Shown here one piece after another: positions 1-11,170 of a stretch of DNA of 64,000 nucleotides. The DNA is from Prinia subflava (Eukaryota > Chordata > Aves > Passeriformes > Cisticolidae). The notes beneath the pieces are model-generated. The model searched no databases. It was not told the origin of the DNA and saw nothing but the letters and a program-made list of their open reading frames with translations. The stretch lies in the NCBI RefSeq assembly GCF_021018805.1, contig NC_086259.1, forward strand, positions 1,984,001 to 2,048,000, read 5' to 3'. The translations under genes were made by a program, and so were the position numbers. Positions within the stretch are counted from its first letter, which is position 1, and each line of letters opens with the position of its first letter.

Positions 1-591
1 TTCATTGCATTTATGCAGGTAATTTATGTTTTGCAAAAGCAATATACTGGGTAATTCTTATCCATATCCTAAAATTAGCTAAATAACAATTGTTATTGAA
101 AGACAATATGCTTTAAGTAAAGCCATTAGAGAATGGGGGGCAGCAAACAGGCAGGGGCATGTTCGGGGTATCTCAGAGCCAAATAATGTCCATACAAATG
201 GGCTTATCATTACTCAGAATGGAGATTTATCAGCAGCTGGAGACTAAGGCATTCTAGAAAGTCCAAGAGAATTGTTCTAGGAAGGCTCAGTTTATCACCA
301 CCTTCATCCCTCAGCCACATGGCAAGAAAACTGTACTGTGCCTTTCCTCAGCAGTGTCCTTAGAGACTTTCAGTGCTGGGGACTAAAATATTCCAGGGTC
401 AGTTGTTCTGAAAATTCACTGTCATCCTTGGAAATCTCTTCTTATGTCTAACCTGAACATTGTTGGTTTTGTTGGTTTTGGGGGGCGGTTTTGCTACTAT
501 TAAATCTCATTTTTTCTTTTCCTGTCCATCTAGGGAGTATTTATTTATTTTCCCCATTTTCAATGCTTTAAGCAAGACAATTCTGTTTTAT
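1..591. other. non-genic stretch, nothing specific
   Basis: AT-rich single-copy-looking DNA. I see no convincing open frame, RNA gene or dated repeat. A short G/T-rich patch lies near 462-490. The left part of the CR1 relic that follows may extend into this stretch, but its 3' end is too decayed to place. Confidence 0.5.
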
Positions 592-1690
592 TCATTCCCA
601 CACAGAATTTAAAAGGTCCTTCATTGTAGCTCTCCTCTGAATTTTCTTAAACTTAGCATCTGCTTTCCTGAAGAATGGCCCCAAAAACAGGGTCCAGAGG
701 TGGCACCATTGCAAAGCAGAGCAGAAGATTCCTTCACTTTCACTTAAACCTGTCAGGCAGCCACATCCCATTTTGGTGACTGCATTAGCAGTGTTGGCTC
801 CCTGACTCACGTCCAGCTTCTGAGTCACTGAGGCTCCCAAGTTCAGCACTAATGTTCCCTCATCATTTATTCTCCACCTTTTATTTTTGCAGTTGACTAT
901 TTCTGTTTGGCCCAGTATAGCACTTCTTCCTATTGACCTGCATCTCCTCTCAGACATTCATTTATTTATATTTTTACTTATCCTGGGCATTTGCAGGCTC
1001 AGCTTACTGGCATTTGCAAATTTATTAAGGACACTCTCTATTGCATCTTCCAAGTCAGCACTGAGAGCACAAACAGGATTTTCTGGGACAGAATCAGGCA
1101 CAAGTCCTTCAGTTTTCTCTGAACCACTGCATGTTGCAGTCTCAGTGTCCTTTCCCTGCACAGGTCCTACAGTAACTTCATCCACAGGACGCTTCCTTGT
1201 GTGGATGTTCCAGCAGACAGCAGCCAAGGCTTTACTGGAGCCCAGACATTTGACTCCCACTGCTTTTTCTCCATTCCCAGGGCTGGTTGTCCTTGAGAGA
1301 AGGAAATTAGATTGTCTTGACAGAATTTGTTCTCAGTAAATCCATGATGCCTATGAATCTATGTGTTTCCCACATGCTTTGATAAAATGTTGGAAAATAT
1401 GTCAGTATTTTCCCAGGAATTTTAATTAATGTGTATAATTTATAATTCCCTATCTGCTCATTTCTTCACTGTTTCTTAGAAAAAGAACTGTGTTTCTTTT
1501 TCCCCTTGGTACCCTTGGGTAGTATTTTTGAAAGAGAACTATTACGAGCTGCAACATGGCTTCAGTTACTTCATTAAATAACCAAGGATGACAAAATTCT
1601 CCAAGCCCATATGAAATCTCCCTAATCCCTATTTTTCCTCTTCTAGTTAAGATCCTACCCTTCCCTCACTGGTGCTAATTATATTAGGCT
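592..1690 (-). mobile_element. old CR1 LINE fragment with reverse-transcriptase remnants
   Basis: Read on the minus strand, this segment gives a collinear series of blocks typical of the CR1 non-LTR retrotransposon reverse transcriptase. Near 1410 there is a PGK-like block. Near 1330-1350 there is an HGFTENKFC block, like the SQHGF..KSC motif of CR1. Near 1005-1060 there is DLEDAIESVLNKFANASKL, which matches the CR1 NDLDDGIE...KFADDTKL region with the catalytic FADD worn to FANA. Near 615-640 there is a KKIQRRAT block, like VQRRATKM. Frame changes and stops separate the blocks, so this is a dead copy. Two minus-strand open frames (958-1260 and 592-957) are parts of it, not host genes. The right boundary is approximate and the 3' tail is not visible. 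Confidence 0.72.
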
Positions 1691-4600
1691 CCTGCTATTG
1701 CAACCAATCTTTTTTAAAAGGGTGATGACAAAATCTAATAAACACCCCATTCTTTCCCAGAGCTGCCATTTGTTGATCTCTTCCAAGTCAAGTACAGAGA
1801 TTTTCCTTAGACATTTTTGCAAGCAGTCTGTGGGTCACACTGGCTCCCACTCCAGGAAATCCCATTCTGGAAAATGTTTTTACTGCTATTTCTTACAATG
1901 CAATCATACAAAGTGGTTCCTTTTTGTCCTCCAGTGCCTGAAGCAATAAGATCTTGAAAATCTCTTTGGTCAATCCTCGCAAAAAATCTTTGTCTTGAAC
2001 AGAGAACGTAATGCACAGGTACATTTTATTTAATTTCTAAAATGTGGCTTTACTTTAGGCTATGTACACTTAATTGTACTGTTTTCAGGTTTCAGACAAA
2101 CAATTTTATTCAGAGAGAATAAGCAAGCAGAAATTAGGAGATTATCTTCAGAGGGATCATGAATTTAATCACAGGATTGCTCACAAGAACACAGATGCTC
2201 AAGTAAGAGTCACATGGAGGATGGAGACGTACTCATCATCAGGCTAATGGCATCTTTAATTGCTTTCCTTACTTACAAACAGAATTGAATCAGTGGAGAG
2301 AATTACAATTTAGCTCTGTTTATATCATGAACAAGTTTAGATCATATTTTATTTATTTTGGGCATGAGAAGCTCCTAGGAGCATATCTCCTGTATTGTCT
2401 TATACCGTGGGAGATACATCCCAAATTCTCCAATATGTTGCAAAATATAAAATGCAATTATATATACATAAAAAAATACATAATCTATGTCCCTTTTCCA
2501 CAAGAACTTCAGCCAGATCTATTCCTAAAATTTGGGCAGGCAGCTGTGTGCTGGTTTTTAGGAAAGTACTGGTGACCAACTGGATCTCTCACACTGAGCT
2601 GCAAGAGATTTCATTCTCTACAGTCAGGGGGGATCTTCTCTCCATTCGGATTCCACAGCTCTGGTTCCCCTTCCCAAGGATTCCCCTTGTGCCTGCTCAC
2701 CTACAGAACAGAGCAGGGTTTCCTTTTTTGTCCTAAAAGGTTCCCTGGGAGGAAAGGCAGTGGTGGTGTCTCCTTTTCTGGTAAAGGCAGCTGCTCAGGA
2801 AGGAGGTATGGATGGAAATGTGCATTATTCACTCTTTTTGCTTTAAATATGTCGGAGTGAAAGAGCTCAAGACTGATTTCCATATTCCCTGTGCTACAGA
2901 GTTGTTCTATCTTTATGCCTCTCTCAGAAAAACAGGGGAAACTAAAAATATCAGGCATCTCCAGATGGTTGAAAAGAATTCAGAATCACTGTTTTGGTGC
3001 TGATTTTTAATTAAGCTCAAGTTTTATTTTAGATACTAAAGGCCTGGATCCTCTGAGGTTTATCTTCCTAAACCCATTTGACTTTCATGACAGTTTAATG
3101 AGATTTAAGTGCCAAGTTACTCTCATAACTCTGGGCAAGTGAAGTCTTTGATTTACTCTGGCCCTCAGTTTTGAGCAAAAGACCCTTGGCATTTTGCAAG
3201 ATCCCTCCTGGAGTGGCAAAGTAGGGACAGAAAAATGTGGGGGTTTTTTCCTGTTTGATTGCCTATTACAATTTTTCTTCAGTTATAGGAGTTCATGTTC
3301 TTCAGTTCCATGAGCCACCTCCTGCCTCTGGAACTTGACAGCTCAATGTACCCTGGACTATCTTAGATTACTGCTTCCCTTCTGAGTTGTTTATGTGTTG
3401 TTCCCCTGTCTTTGCTGTTGGGCAAATGCTAAAAACAAGAATTTGCTTATCTAATTTGTATGGATCTTTACAGTGTATGTGATTTCACTGTCTCCCTTCC
3501 CCTTGAGCCCTGGACAGATTTTCCAGGCCTTCTGACTGTGGACTCTGCATTCATTGCTGTCATAATTCCCAGGTTTTTTCTTTCAATGCTGACATGTTAA
3601 AACAAGACACTCCAATTTTTCCATAGGTAATACTTGGAGTCTAAATACTTAGTGTTTAGGATTTCTTATTCTGATTGAGCTCTGTACTTACTAACTCTGT
3701 TCTGATTATATTTATTTCATGTCCTGGAAATCTAATTAACACCTTGCAAAATTGTTTACAGTAAGCATGCCCAGAAATGTGCTTTCACCTATTAAGTGAT
3801 TTTTCATATTTCTTTGGACTAGATGGGTGAATTTTACTTGATGTCAGCTAAATAACTTGTATGACAGAAGAAGAAGTAGGGTAAGCTCCCCTGTGCTGAC
3901 AGCCCCCATGCTGAAATCTTTGCTGGAGATGCCATCTCAGAGAGAGATCAGGTTATTCTGCCTTCAAGCTTGTCCTGTCGCTGTCCATTCAACCAAAACA
4001 GCTCAATATAAGTTCCTGTTTGTCAACTGCAACTTTGCTTTTTGCTCTTTGGAAAAGCAATTGCAGTACAGAGGTCACCAAATAGGCTTTTTCTGGCCCA
4101 GCTTGGATTTAATCAGAATAGGCACAGATTTCAATTATCTCTCTCATGAATCAGTGGAGGTTTAAAAGGTCACCTCAGGATGGCACTTTGGGATACAGAG
4201 ATGGTTGTTTAAGGTTACACAAACACAGTTCTGTCTGTACCCTTGCAGATACCCCAAATGCACAGCCACCTTAATTCAATAGCTGATACAAAACCTGGTG
4301 TTTGCAATGCTGAGTGTGTGTCTTAGGAGACATAAGTGTCTTACATCTTATCTGTATATCCCTTATGAACTCTGATCATGAAAATATCACACACCCCTAG
4401 AAGCTTACAGATGGTTAGGAGCATTAAAAATGCCCCCTCTCTTCTTTCTGTATGCATAATTCTTTTTTGGATTTCTTTTTGAACTGAGGAAATTATATTT
4501 ACAGAGCAGGAGGTTCTGTTTTGACAGTTTGGAAGTCCTTTGTATGAGGTCTCCAGCTGTGGAAGTGTTTTGCCACTGAGCAACTACAGCAGAGCAAGGA

Positions 4601-4776
4601 CAGGGATCAGATAGCAGTGCTGGCTTGCAAGGACACAGGGTTGTGATGGCCAGGGTGGGCTGGAATTTGTGTGAATACATAAAATCAGCTGTGAGACCAG
4701 TCAAAATAAATAAATTTATAAAAGGGTTGCACAAGAGAAATAAACTGACTGTGATATGGAAGGTAAGCAGGGCTGA
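1691..4776. other. non-genic stretch
   Basis: AT-rich DNA with only short open frames (at most about 110 codons) that have no recognisable motif and no good splice context. The 5' part of the CR1 relic to the left may run some hundred bases into it. Nothing else can be supported. Confidence 0.5.
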
Positions 4777-4799
4777 GGGAGGATCCTGAGGATCCTCCC
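4777..4799. repeat. 23-bp perfect inverted repeat
   Basis: Ten-base arms (GGGAGGATCC and its complement) flank a 3-base loop TGA, forming a perfect palindrome that contains two BamHI-type GGATCC words. It is not followed by a T-run and no gene adjoins it, so a terminator role is not supported. It is probably chance or a relic. Confidence 0.5.
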
Positions 4800-6399
4800 A
4801 GTCTCACCCCAAGGGAGCATGTGAAGGGCAGGAATGCTGCAGATATTCTGGGGTTCTTTTAGAGCTGTACAGTTAAGTGACTTAACAAGCATGTGTGGAC
4901 CTATTTACTCCCATGATTATGTCCTCTCATGGCTGGGATTTTGCCTGTGGAGGAGCAAACCTGGCACTGAGTTTGAATAAGGAGCTTTTGCTCAGCAGGT
5001 GCACCAGAGATGTCATGAACACCAACACCTACACCTGTCTGGAGCCTTCCTTAGCCAAAAGCATTTTAAGAGCACAGGAGAGACTCAGTTTAGCACCCAG
5101 TTTAGTAACCAGCTGGCAAAACTGTTATTTTGAGAGCAGCTCTTGAGGCAGATTGTGCCCCAGCCACACCAGCATGGATACACATTCATTTCCAAGACTC
5201 TGAATCTGGCCAGGGAGTTCACTGGCCCTGGAAACAGAGCTTGGTCCTTCTCGTGCAGTCCTAGTTTTATTCTAGGATAGGTCAGGTTCCCTGAGGGAAT
5301 AAGGAAACATTTCAGACTTCTGGCACATCTCCTCTCTGACAATGATACAGGGGTAAAACAGGTCAGAGGAGTTTAGGGCTGATTTTGAATCTATGAGATA
5401 GAACACACTGGGAGTTTTTCTAATACAGGACACTGAATCCTAGGGACAGAGAGATCACTTATTACAGGGAAGATGAAGAGAGAGAAAACAAAGCTCTAAA
5501 AAAAAAAGAAATTCAGGACATTCTAAAGCTGCTAAACCAGACAAGGTTAAATAAATTAATCACTTTAAAGTAATTCAATACAGTGTTGACTGCCCTTTAC
5601 AAATGCTTGAAAGGTGGTACAATCCTGATAAAACAGTAAAGTACAGTATATAATGCGTATTCCAGGGGGGTTTACAACACATGCCTTACACATCAGTGTA
5701 CTAAAATACAAGAATAACCAAAAGAAAAGTTTAAAAAGTAAACCTAAGAACCAGGTCCTGGCAATAACATTTGGAGTTGTCTGCAAACACATATAGCTTG
5801 TAGTTTTTAAAAGGTAGATAAATCACTATTCTAAACAACACACGTTTTTCTCTTTAAATAGAGAATTATATCCTGATTCCAAGAAATCTAATACCAACTT
5901 TTGAAGCCATCTGAAATTATCCATAGGTTGCAAGATAATTTCTGAAGGTATGTCTAAAGGAAGAGTTTAGCCTATCATGACAGACCCAGATCTTTTAAAA
6001 AAATCTGTTTAATAAAAAAGTACAAGAAAAATAACCAGTAGCTGGAATTAGGTCAAGGGCTACAACAGAATATTTAATTTGGCTCAATGAATGGGTTTGG
6101 ATTTATCATTTATTGTTAATCTAGGCACTCTGCTTGTCCTCATTTATCTTCCCTTCAAAGCTACTGAGAAGAGCTACAGAAATGCATTCAGCACATTGTG
6201 GAAACAGTCTATGCTCACATCTAGTAATGAAGAAATAATGTAATTAATTGCTGTTACACAATGGCATTTGGCAAATTAATGTGGACTGCTACACATAAAT
6301 AAAACCATGTGCTATTTCTGGAACACCACTTAGAAATAGCTTGACTGAAGACCTGGAGCATCCAGACATTTGGCTGATGGGCACTGACTCAGAAAACCT
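4800..6399. other. non-genic stretch
   Basis: AT-rich DNA with several short open frames on both strands, none recognisable. It contains small A-runs (for example near 5500 and 6000) and no clear interspersed repeat. Confidence 0.5.
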
Positions 6400-7085
6400 T
6401 GACATCCGTGGCTGCTGGTTGTGGGGAGGACTCTGGAGAGCCTCTGTGTGCCCGGCTGCCCCTGGCACCGCTGAGCCCCTGCTGGCAGTGCCATTCCAAG
6501 GATCCCAGCAGCTCCTGGGATGCAGTCCCGTGTCTGAAATGAGGCCCCAGAGCACAGGGACCCCACACGAGGTCCCTTTGAGGGAGCTCCCAGGCAGGGC
6601 CGTGGTGCTCCTGCGTGTGGAACCTGGGAGCTCTCCCCTGGAGTTCATAACCCAGGAGATTTTCCTTTCCCCCACACGAGGGAATCCCACCCCTGCTGCA
6701 GTCCATGAGAGAGACTCTGTGAGTCTGGAGTGTCCCTGAGCTCACAGCCGCCCCCAGAGGCACCCAGAGCCCAGGCCGGGAGCTGTGGGATAACCGGGAA
6801 GGCTCCAGGCTGCCCTGGCCCTCCGGGAGAGGGAGCTCCCCCCGGCCCGGGCAGCTCAGAACGGAGGCACAGCCTGGGGCTGGGGCACTGCTGAGGGCCC
6901 GGGCAGTGCTGAGGACCGGGGCTGTGGGATAACCGGGAAGGCTCCTAGGGCAGCTCAGAGCCCAGGCTGGGGCTGGGGCAGTGCTGAGGGCTGGGGGATA
7001 ACCGGGAAGGCTCCAGACTGCCCAGCACAGCTCAGAGCTCAGGCAGGGGCTGGGGGGTTCCTCCCGGCCTCTGGCACAGCCCGTG
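6400..7085. repeat. GC-rich block with ~70-bp subrepeats
   Basis: Composition shifts abruptly to GC-rich compared with the AT-rich flanks. In the right half the word GGGATAACCGGGAAGG recurs at 6787, 6926 and 6995, spacings of 139 and 69, so the unit is about 69-70 bp with one copy degenerate. The phrases GGCTGGGGCAGTGCTGAG and GCAGCTCAGAGC recur at matching phase. Because stops are rare in such DNA, a minus-strand frame of about 270 codons (6389-7201, using a TTG start) and a plus-strand frame of 132 codons (6341-6739) stay open. Neither shows a known domain and both look fortuitous. The block could be a minisatellite-bearing remnant of a mobile element or a local GC island; I cannot tell which. 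Confidence 0.65.
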
Positions 7086-8095
7086 GAGATTTCTCTACCA
7101 GCAGAGCCTGGTGACAGCACCCAGCCCTTGCTTGCTGTCATCCCCATCTTTACCCTAAAATCAAAACCAAAATTCGCCTTTTTGGTTTTTTGGGTCAACA
7201 AACCAATACCTGTCTAGGGTAATGACTAAGAAATGCGTGTAGCCCTTTGCCTTGGCTTGAGAAATTTTATAGTAGATTATTTTTTGCTATTACTACACAC
7301 ATGCATCACAACCTGAATAGATTAAAATATTTTGAGGGGATGGCTTTTATTTTTTTTTTTTAATTAAGACTCTTACATTCCATATATTTCATACATTTCC
7401 AATATACTATTTTAAAACTTTTCGTCTCCCATTTACACTGATTTTTAAATTCCTTTTTCCTTTCCCTTTTGTATAACAAATCCCAAATAACAAATTTAAA
7501 TTGCTATTTATAAAATGCAATGGGTGAGTTGGGGCTTTAGCTGATTATAAACTGAAATTTACTCAGTTTTGAACCTTAACGTTTTACCAGTAATTGTTTC
7601 TTTGCTGTTAATCCTATTGTGAACAGAAAACCAGCTGCACTGGTAAGAAAAGCAACTGGGGAAATCTGATTTTACACTGGGGATCCACTAACTTGTTATG
7701 TGATGTCTGATCATTTGACTGCTTGCATTTTTATGCTGATAGCTCTTTCCATTTGGGACCTTTGGACTGAAGCTGCTCACCAGGAGTTGCCTGGAATAGC
7801 TTATAAAGCTATAAAACTGAATATTGACTGGCATCCCAGCCCAGGGGCTCTGTGCAGGGAGTCCCCCATGGCTGAGGGGATGGAACTCGTGTTGGATCCA
7901 GGAGGGTGCAGGGGGAGGGATGGGGATGGAGCCAGTGCCCAGCCATGGCCCCTCAGCTGGCCTGGATGTCCTGGGGCTCCAGGCAGGCGTGGCTGCAGGA
8001 CCTGGACACCCAAATGTTCAAACCCTGCTTGGCCCAGGGGAGCTCCTGCCCTGGCCCTGGGGCCTTTCCCAGGGAGCTGCTGGCAGGCAGTGAAG
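7086..8095. other. non-genic stretch, start of the longest open frame
   Basis: AT-rich to about 7690, with a 12-13 base T-run near 7350, then GC-rich from about 7820. It holds the upstream third of the open frame described at 7703-8848. There is no other feature. Confidence 0.45.
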
Positions 8096-8848
8096 ATTCC
8101 TTTTCCTCATGATGATTCCTTGTCCCTGGGAAGTTTCCTTATCCCTGTGATGTTTTGTTGTCCCTGTGCTGTTTCCTTGTTCCTGGGATGTTTCCTTTTC
8201 CCTGTGCTGTTTCCTTGTCCCCTGTGCTGTTTCCTTTTCCCCATGATGTTTCCTTGTCCCTTGGAAGTTTCCTTGTCCCTGGGATGTTTCCTTATCCCCA
8301 TGATGTTTCCTTGTCCCTGTGATGTTTTCTTGTCCCTGGGAAGTTTCCTCATCCTCATGATGTTTCCTTCTCCCTGTGCTCTTTCCTTGTCCATGGAAGG
8401 GTTTCAGGAGGAGGAGGGAGGAAGCAGAGGGAAGGAGTGGAGCAGCCCTTGGCACACAGCCTACCTCTGTTTTTCCACAGCTCTGGTGCCCTGTCTGGGA
8501 CTGTCAGGGAGCCCTGGCCAGCTGGAAGGGAACCTTGCAATTCCTTTTCAATCCTTCCCAGTTCAGCTTTCTCTTTCAATGGCCAAAGGACAGGGGGAAG
8601 AGAAGGATCAGGGGCAGTTCTCCCACTCAGGGTTTGCTCACAGTATCATCTGTAAAGCTGATCTCCGTTACACAAAAAGGGATTGCTCAGGCCAGTCCAT
8701 GGCCAGTTTGAGAGACATGCCTCACTTGGTAACTTTAAACACAGATGCACAATTTTCCTTAATCTTTGAAACTGAGGATTTTTTCCTAAATTTGAATGCA
8801 AAAGTAAATCCAGCTCTTGGTTCCTGCAGCAGTGGTGATATGACTTGA
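7703..8848 (+). other. longest open frame (381 codons), probably fortuitous
   Basis: An ATG at 7703 (G at -3, T at +4, a mediocre Kozak context) opens a frame that runs to 8848. The middle (8096-8399) is the 19-bp minisatellite, which translates into a hydrophobic Phe/Pro/Leu/Ser-rich repeat that can look membrane-like. The N-terminal ~130 and C-terminal ~150 codons resemble no family I know. Overlapping frames are open on the other strand too (8018-8455), which points to low stop density rather than selection. There are no splice sites or promoter that I can defend. It is kept because more than 280 non-repeat codons without a stop is somewhat unusual. Confidence is for it being a real coding sequence. 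Confidence 0.1.
8096..8399. repeat. 19-bp minisatellite, 16 copies
   Basis: Sixteen consecutive units close to TTTCCTTGTCCCTGTGATG. All are 19 bp except the seventh (20 bp) and the last (18 bp). Variation is concentrated in two places: the base after CCTT (G, A or T) and the last six bases (GGGAAG, TGATG, TGCTG, GGGATG, CATGATG forms). The variants are mixed without a higher-order unit. The plus strand is pyrimidine-rich. The 19-bp period is not a multiple of three, so the array is not organised as a coding repeat. Confidence 0.93.
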
Positions 8849-9287
8849 ATGTAAACATTTGAATGCACAAAATGTAGAAACTTTGGGGGGGTTTGCATTT
8901 AAATTTTCATTTTTTCATTTAAATATCATGCAAATTATATGCAAATATACCAAATCAAGTATATCTGTATGTAAATATGTCCATGATCTAGCTTGAGAAC
9001 TACTTGCACAGGCAGTTCTTGCAGCCACAGGAAGACTTTGCTTCAATAACCAAAGTAATTCTGCCCCCTGGGTGCCTTGTACACAATATTTATATAATTG
9101 TTGTTTCTCTGAGGCATTTTTACAATATTCCCCACAGCAGTGTCTCTTTCTCATGGCTTGTTCAAAGTAAACTCCAAACTAAAAAGCTCTGGCCTGAACA
9201 GAGAATTCTGCTGCCAGTGAGGTTCATAGTTGTTAAGTGGTATGGAATCAATATTTTGTCTGAGGGCATGTTTCAAAGTGATTTTGA
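8400..9287. other. non-genic stretch
   Basis: The first half is moderately GC-rich and carries the end of the long open frame. The second half is AT-rich, with ATTTAAAT-type words near 8900-8950. No repeat family or exon is recognisable. Confidence 0.45.
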
Positions 9288-9506
9288 GGTTTTGTTGTTT
9301 TTTGGTTTTTTGTGGGGTTTTTTTGGGTTTGTTTGTTTGTTTTGTTTTTGTTTGGGTTTTTTGTTGTTTGGGGTTTTTTTGTTGTTTTGTTTTGTTTTGT
9401 TTTGTTTTTTGTTTTTTGTGGGGTTTTTTGGTTGTTGTTTTTTGTTTTGTTTTGTTTTTTGGTTTTTGGTTTTGTTGTTGTTGTTTGTTGTTTTGGGGTT
9501 TTTTTT
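9288..9506 (+). repeat. G/T-only low-complexity tract, 219 bp
   Basis: From 9288 to 9506 the plus strand contains only G and T, with not one A or C. It is made of TTTTG, TTTG and TTG words interrupted by runs of three or four G. The complementary strand is pure A/C. Open frames through it on both strands (Phe/Val/Gly-rich on plus; Lys/Gln/Asn/Pro-rich on minus, 9151-9693) are artefacts of this composition. Several G-runs could allow a long-looped G-quadruplex, but that is speculation. Confidence 0.92.
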
Positions 9507-11043
9507 CCAATAAAAGATTACTTTGATGAGTTGAGGATGTGCTGGTTTTGAGAATGTGCGGTGATGGGTCAATCTTTATTCCTGTGCTATTTCTATTCAT
9601 GTTGTACCTGGTGGGACTCCAGCTACAATTACAATATAAACACACTGCCAGCCTCAAAGTGCAAGGCATTTTAGTGACTTTGCTGTTTAACATTACTGGA
9701 TTCTCATTTATTACTATTTTTGTGCATTCTTTCTTCTTCTGCTTTACTTACTAAATATGGGCTTTTTACTAATCTCTTTATCCAAGAAATCCTGAGCTCT
9801 AATTCCATGTGTGATATTCACTCTGTGCAGGCAGAACTCCTGACTGATCACACTCAGTCCAGGGAACTGTTCCATCTTTCAGAACCTGTGCGGTGTCACC
9901 ACATTTCATGGACAGAAGTGAAGGGCTCCCTTGGAACAGGCTGTGACCACCTGAAACACCTGAGCATTTGTTTTGAACATCATTTTAAGAAGATTTTGTG
10001 CACTGCACATTTGGCACATCAGCTGTGCTGACACAGTGGAAGGAGTGATGTGGATGCAGCTAAGAACAGGAACTGTTTGAACTGGCAGCTTTTGCAAGAA
10101 AACAGAGTGAGGAGCCCAAGCAGGGTGTGTGGGCCCTCTCTGGATGCTTGAAACACTTTGCCTAGTAAGGCAAGTGGGTGATGGGGAGCAGCCAAAGGTG
10201 GAGTGTCTGCCAGGGAGACTGCAGGAAAAGGACAAACTTCCAGTTTGTGTGGAAAAGATCCTTTTCCCAAAGCAGACTGACAAATGCTCTTGTTGCTAAT
10301 CTCATTCAGTGCTTGTCTGTGAATTCTTGCTCTGCTCATGGAAAGGAAGATGTTTGGAAATCTTTTCTTTCAGTGACAGTGTGATTTTATTGAAGTCTGA
10401 AATGGCTGTGAATCTACAGCTTTAGGATGCACATAATGAATGCAATTTTTTTCATTGAAATAAATAGTGAATGTTTTTGTCTTCAAATTACATGTGTGTA
10501 AAATGTTCTCATTTCCAGGCACTGAGTGTACAGGCAGGATGGCAATAAATGTACCTTGTACTGGAAAGACAATGCTAGACTAAGAACTGATGCAGAACAC
10601 CAAAAATATCTTCAAGAGAAACAAATATTCTCACTCTCACTGAGAGACATTGATGTAACTTGGTTGTCTAACTATTCACTTCCTGTAGTTTAAGTGAGTG
10701 GATTTTAACTGAGTTTTAAAGGGCTGAAACTTGATATGAATCTGTATGACTTGGGAGGGAGATGCCACAGGAAGAGCTGAGTGTGCACTTGGAAAAGCTG
10801 CACTGGGAGTGTGTGCTTATTAGACACCAGGAAATCCTCATGGGAGACAGATCCAGACAGGGCATGATCTGGTGCTGAAAAAGGAGAGTTCTGACTGCAA
10901 GGCCCACCTCCTGTGCTTGTGGAATGGAGCTCATCTACTGTCCTTTCCCCACCTCCCTGCTCTCTGTTTACCTGGAACCTGCAGGGCAGATGCTGAGCCA
11001 GAGCTGGCAAGGCCAAAAAGGCACCGCTTTATGAACACAAATT
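9507..11043. other. non-genic stretch
   Basis: Mixed-composition DNA with several short frames of 65-125 codons on both strands and no recognisable motifs. No interspersed repeat is identified. Confidence 0.45.
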
Positions 11044-11118
11044 CTTCTCATCTCATATGTCATCTCATATCTCATCTCATCTCAATTCATCTCCTCTCAT
11101 CTCATATCTCATCTCACT
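11044..11118. repeat. (TCTCA)n-type microsatellite
   Basis: Imperfect tandem of TCTCA/TCTCATA words over about 75 bp, followed after a short spacer by a second tandem array. The serine/histidine-rich frames read through it are artefacts. Confidence 0.88.
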
Positions 11119-11132
11119 GTACCCATATTCAG

Positions 11133-11170
11133 CCCTCCCACATCTCCCACATCTCCCACATCTCCCACAA
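11133..11170. repeat. 9-bp tandem (ACATCTCCC), about 4 copies
   Basis: The 9-mer ACATCTCCC is repeated almost perfectly about four times. It shares the ATCTC core with the pentamer array just upstream, suggesting that the two arrays derive from one another by slippage. Confidence 0.88.

Noticed and set aside
592..1260. two long minus-strand frames as host genes
   Set aside because: They contain decayed CR1 reverse-transcriptase blocks.
6389..7201. 270-codon minus-strand open frame
   Set aside because: It begins at a TTG, lies in GC-rich subrepeat DNA with few stops, and shows no domain. The opposite strand is open as well.
8096..8399. regular short repeats as a CRISPR array
   Set aside because: Units are contiguous with no unique spacers, in a vertebrate genome.
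8018..8455. 145-codon minus-strand frame with KETSQGQGN-type repeats
   Set aside because: It is the translation of the 19-bp minisatellite. The unit is not a multiple of three and several frames are open.
9151..9693. 180-codon minus-strand frame rich in Lys/Gln/Asn/Pro
   Set aside because: It is created by the pure A/C complement of the G/T-only tract.
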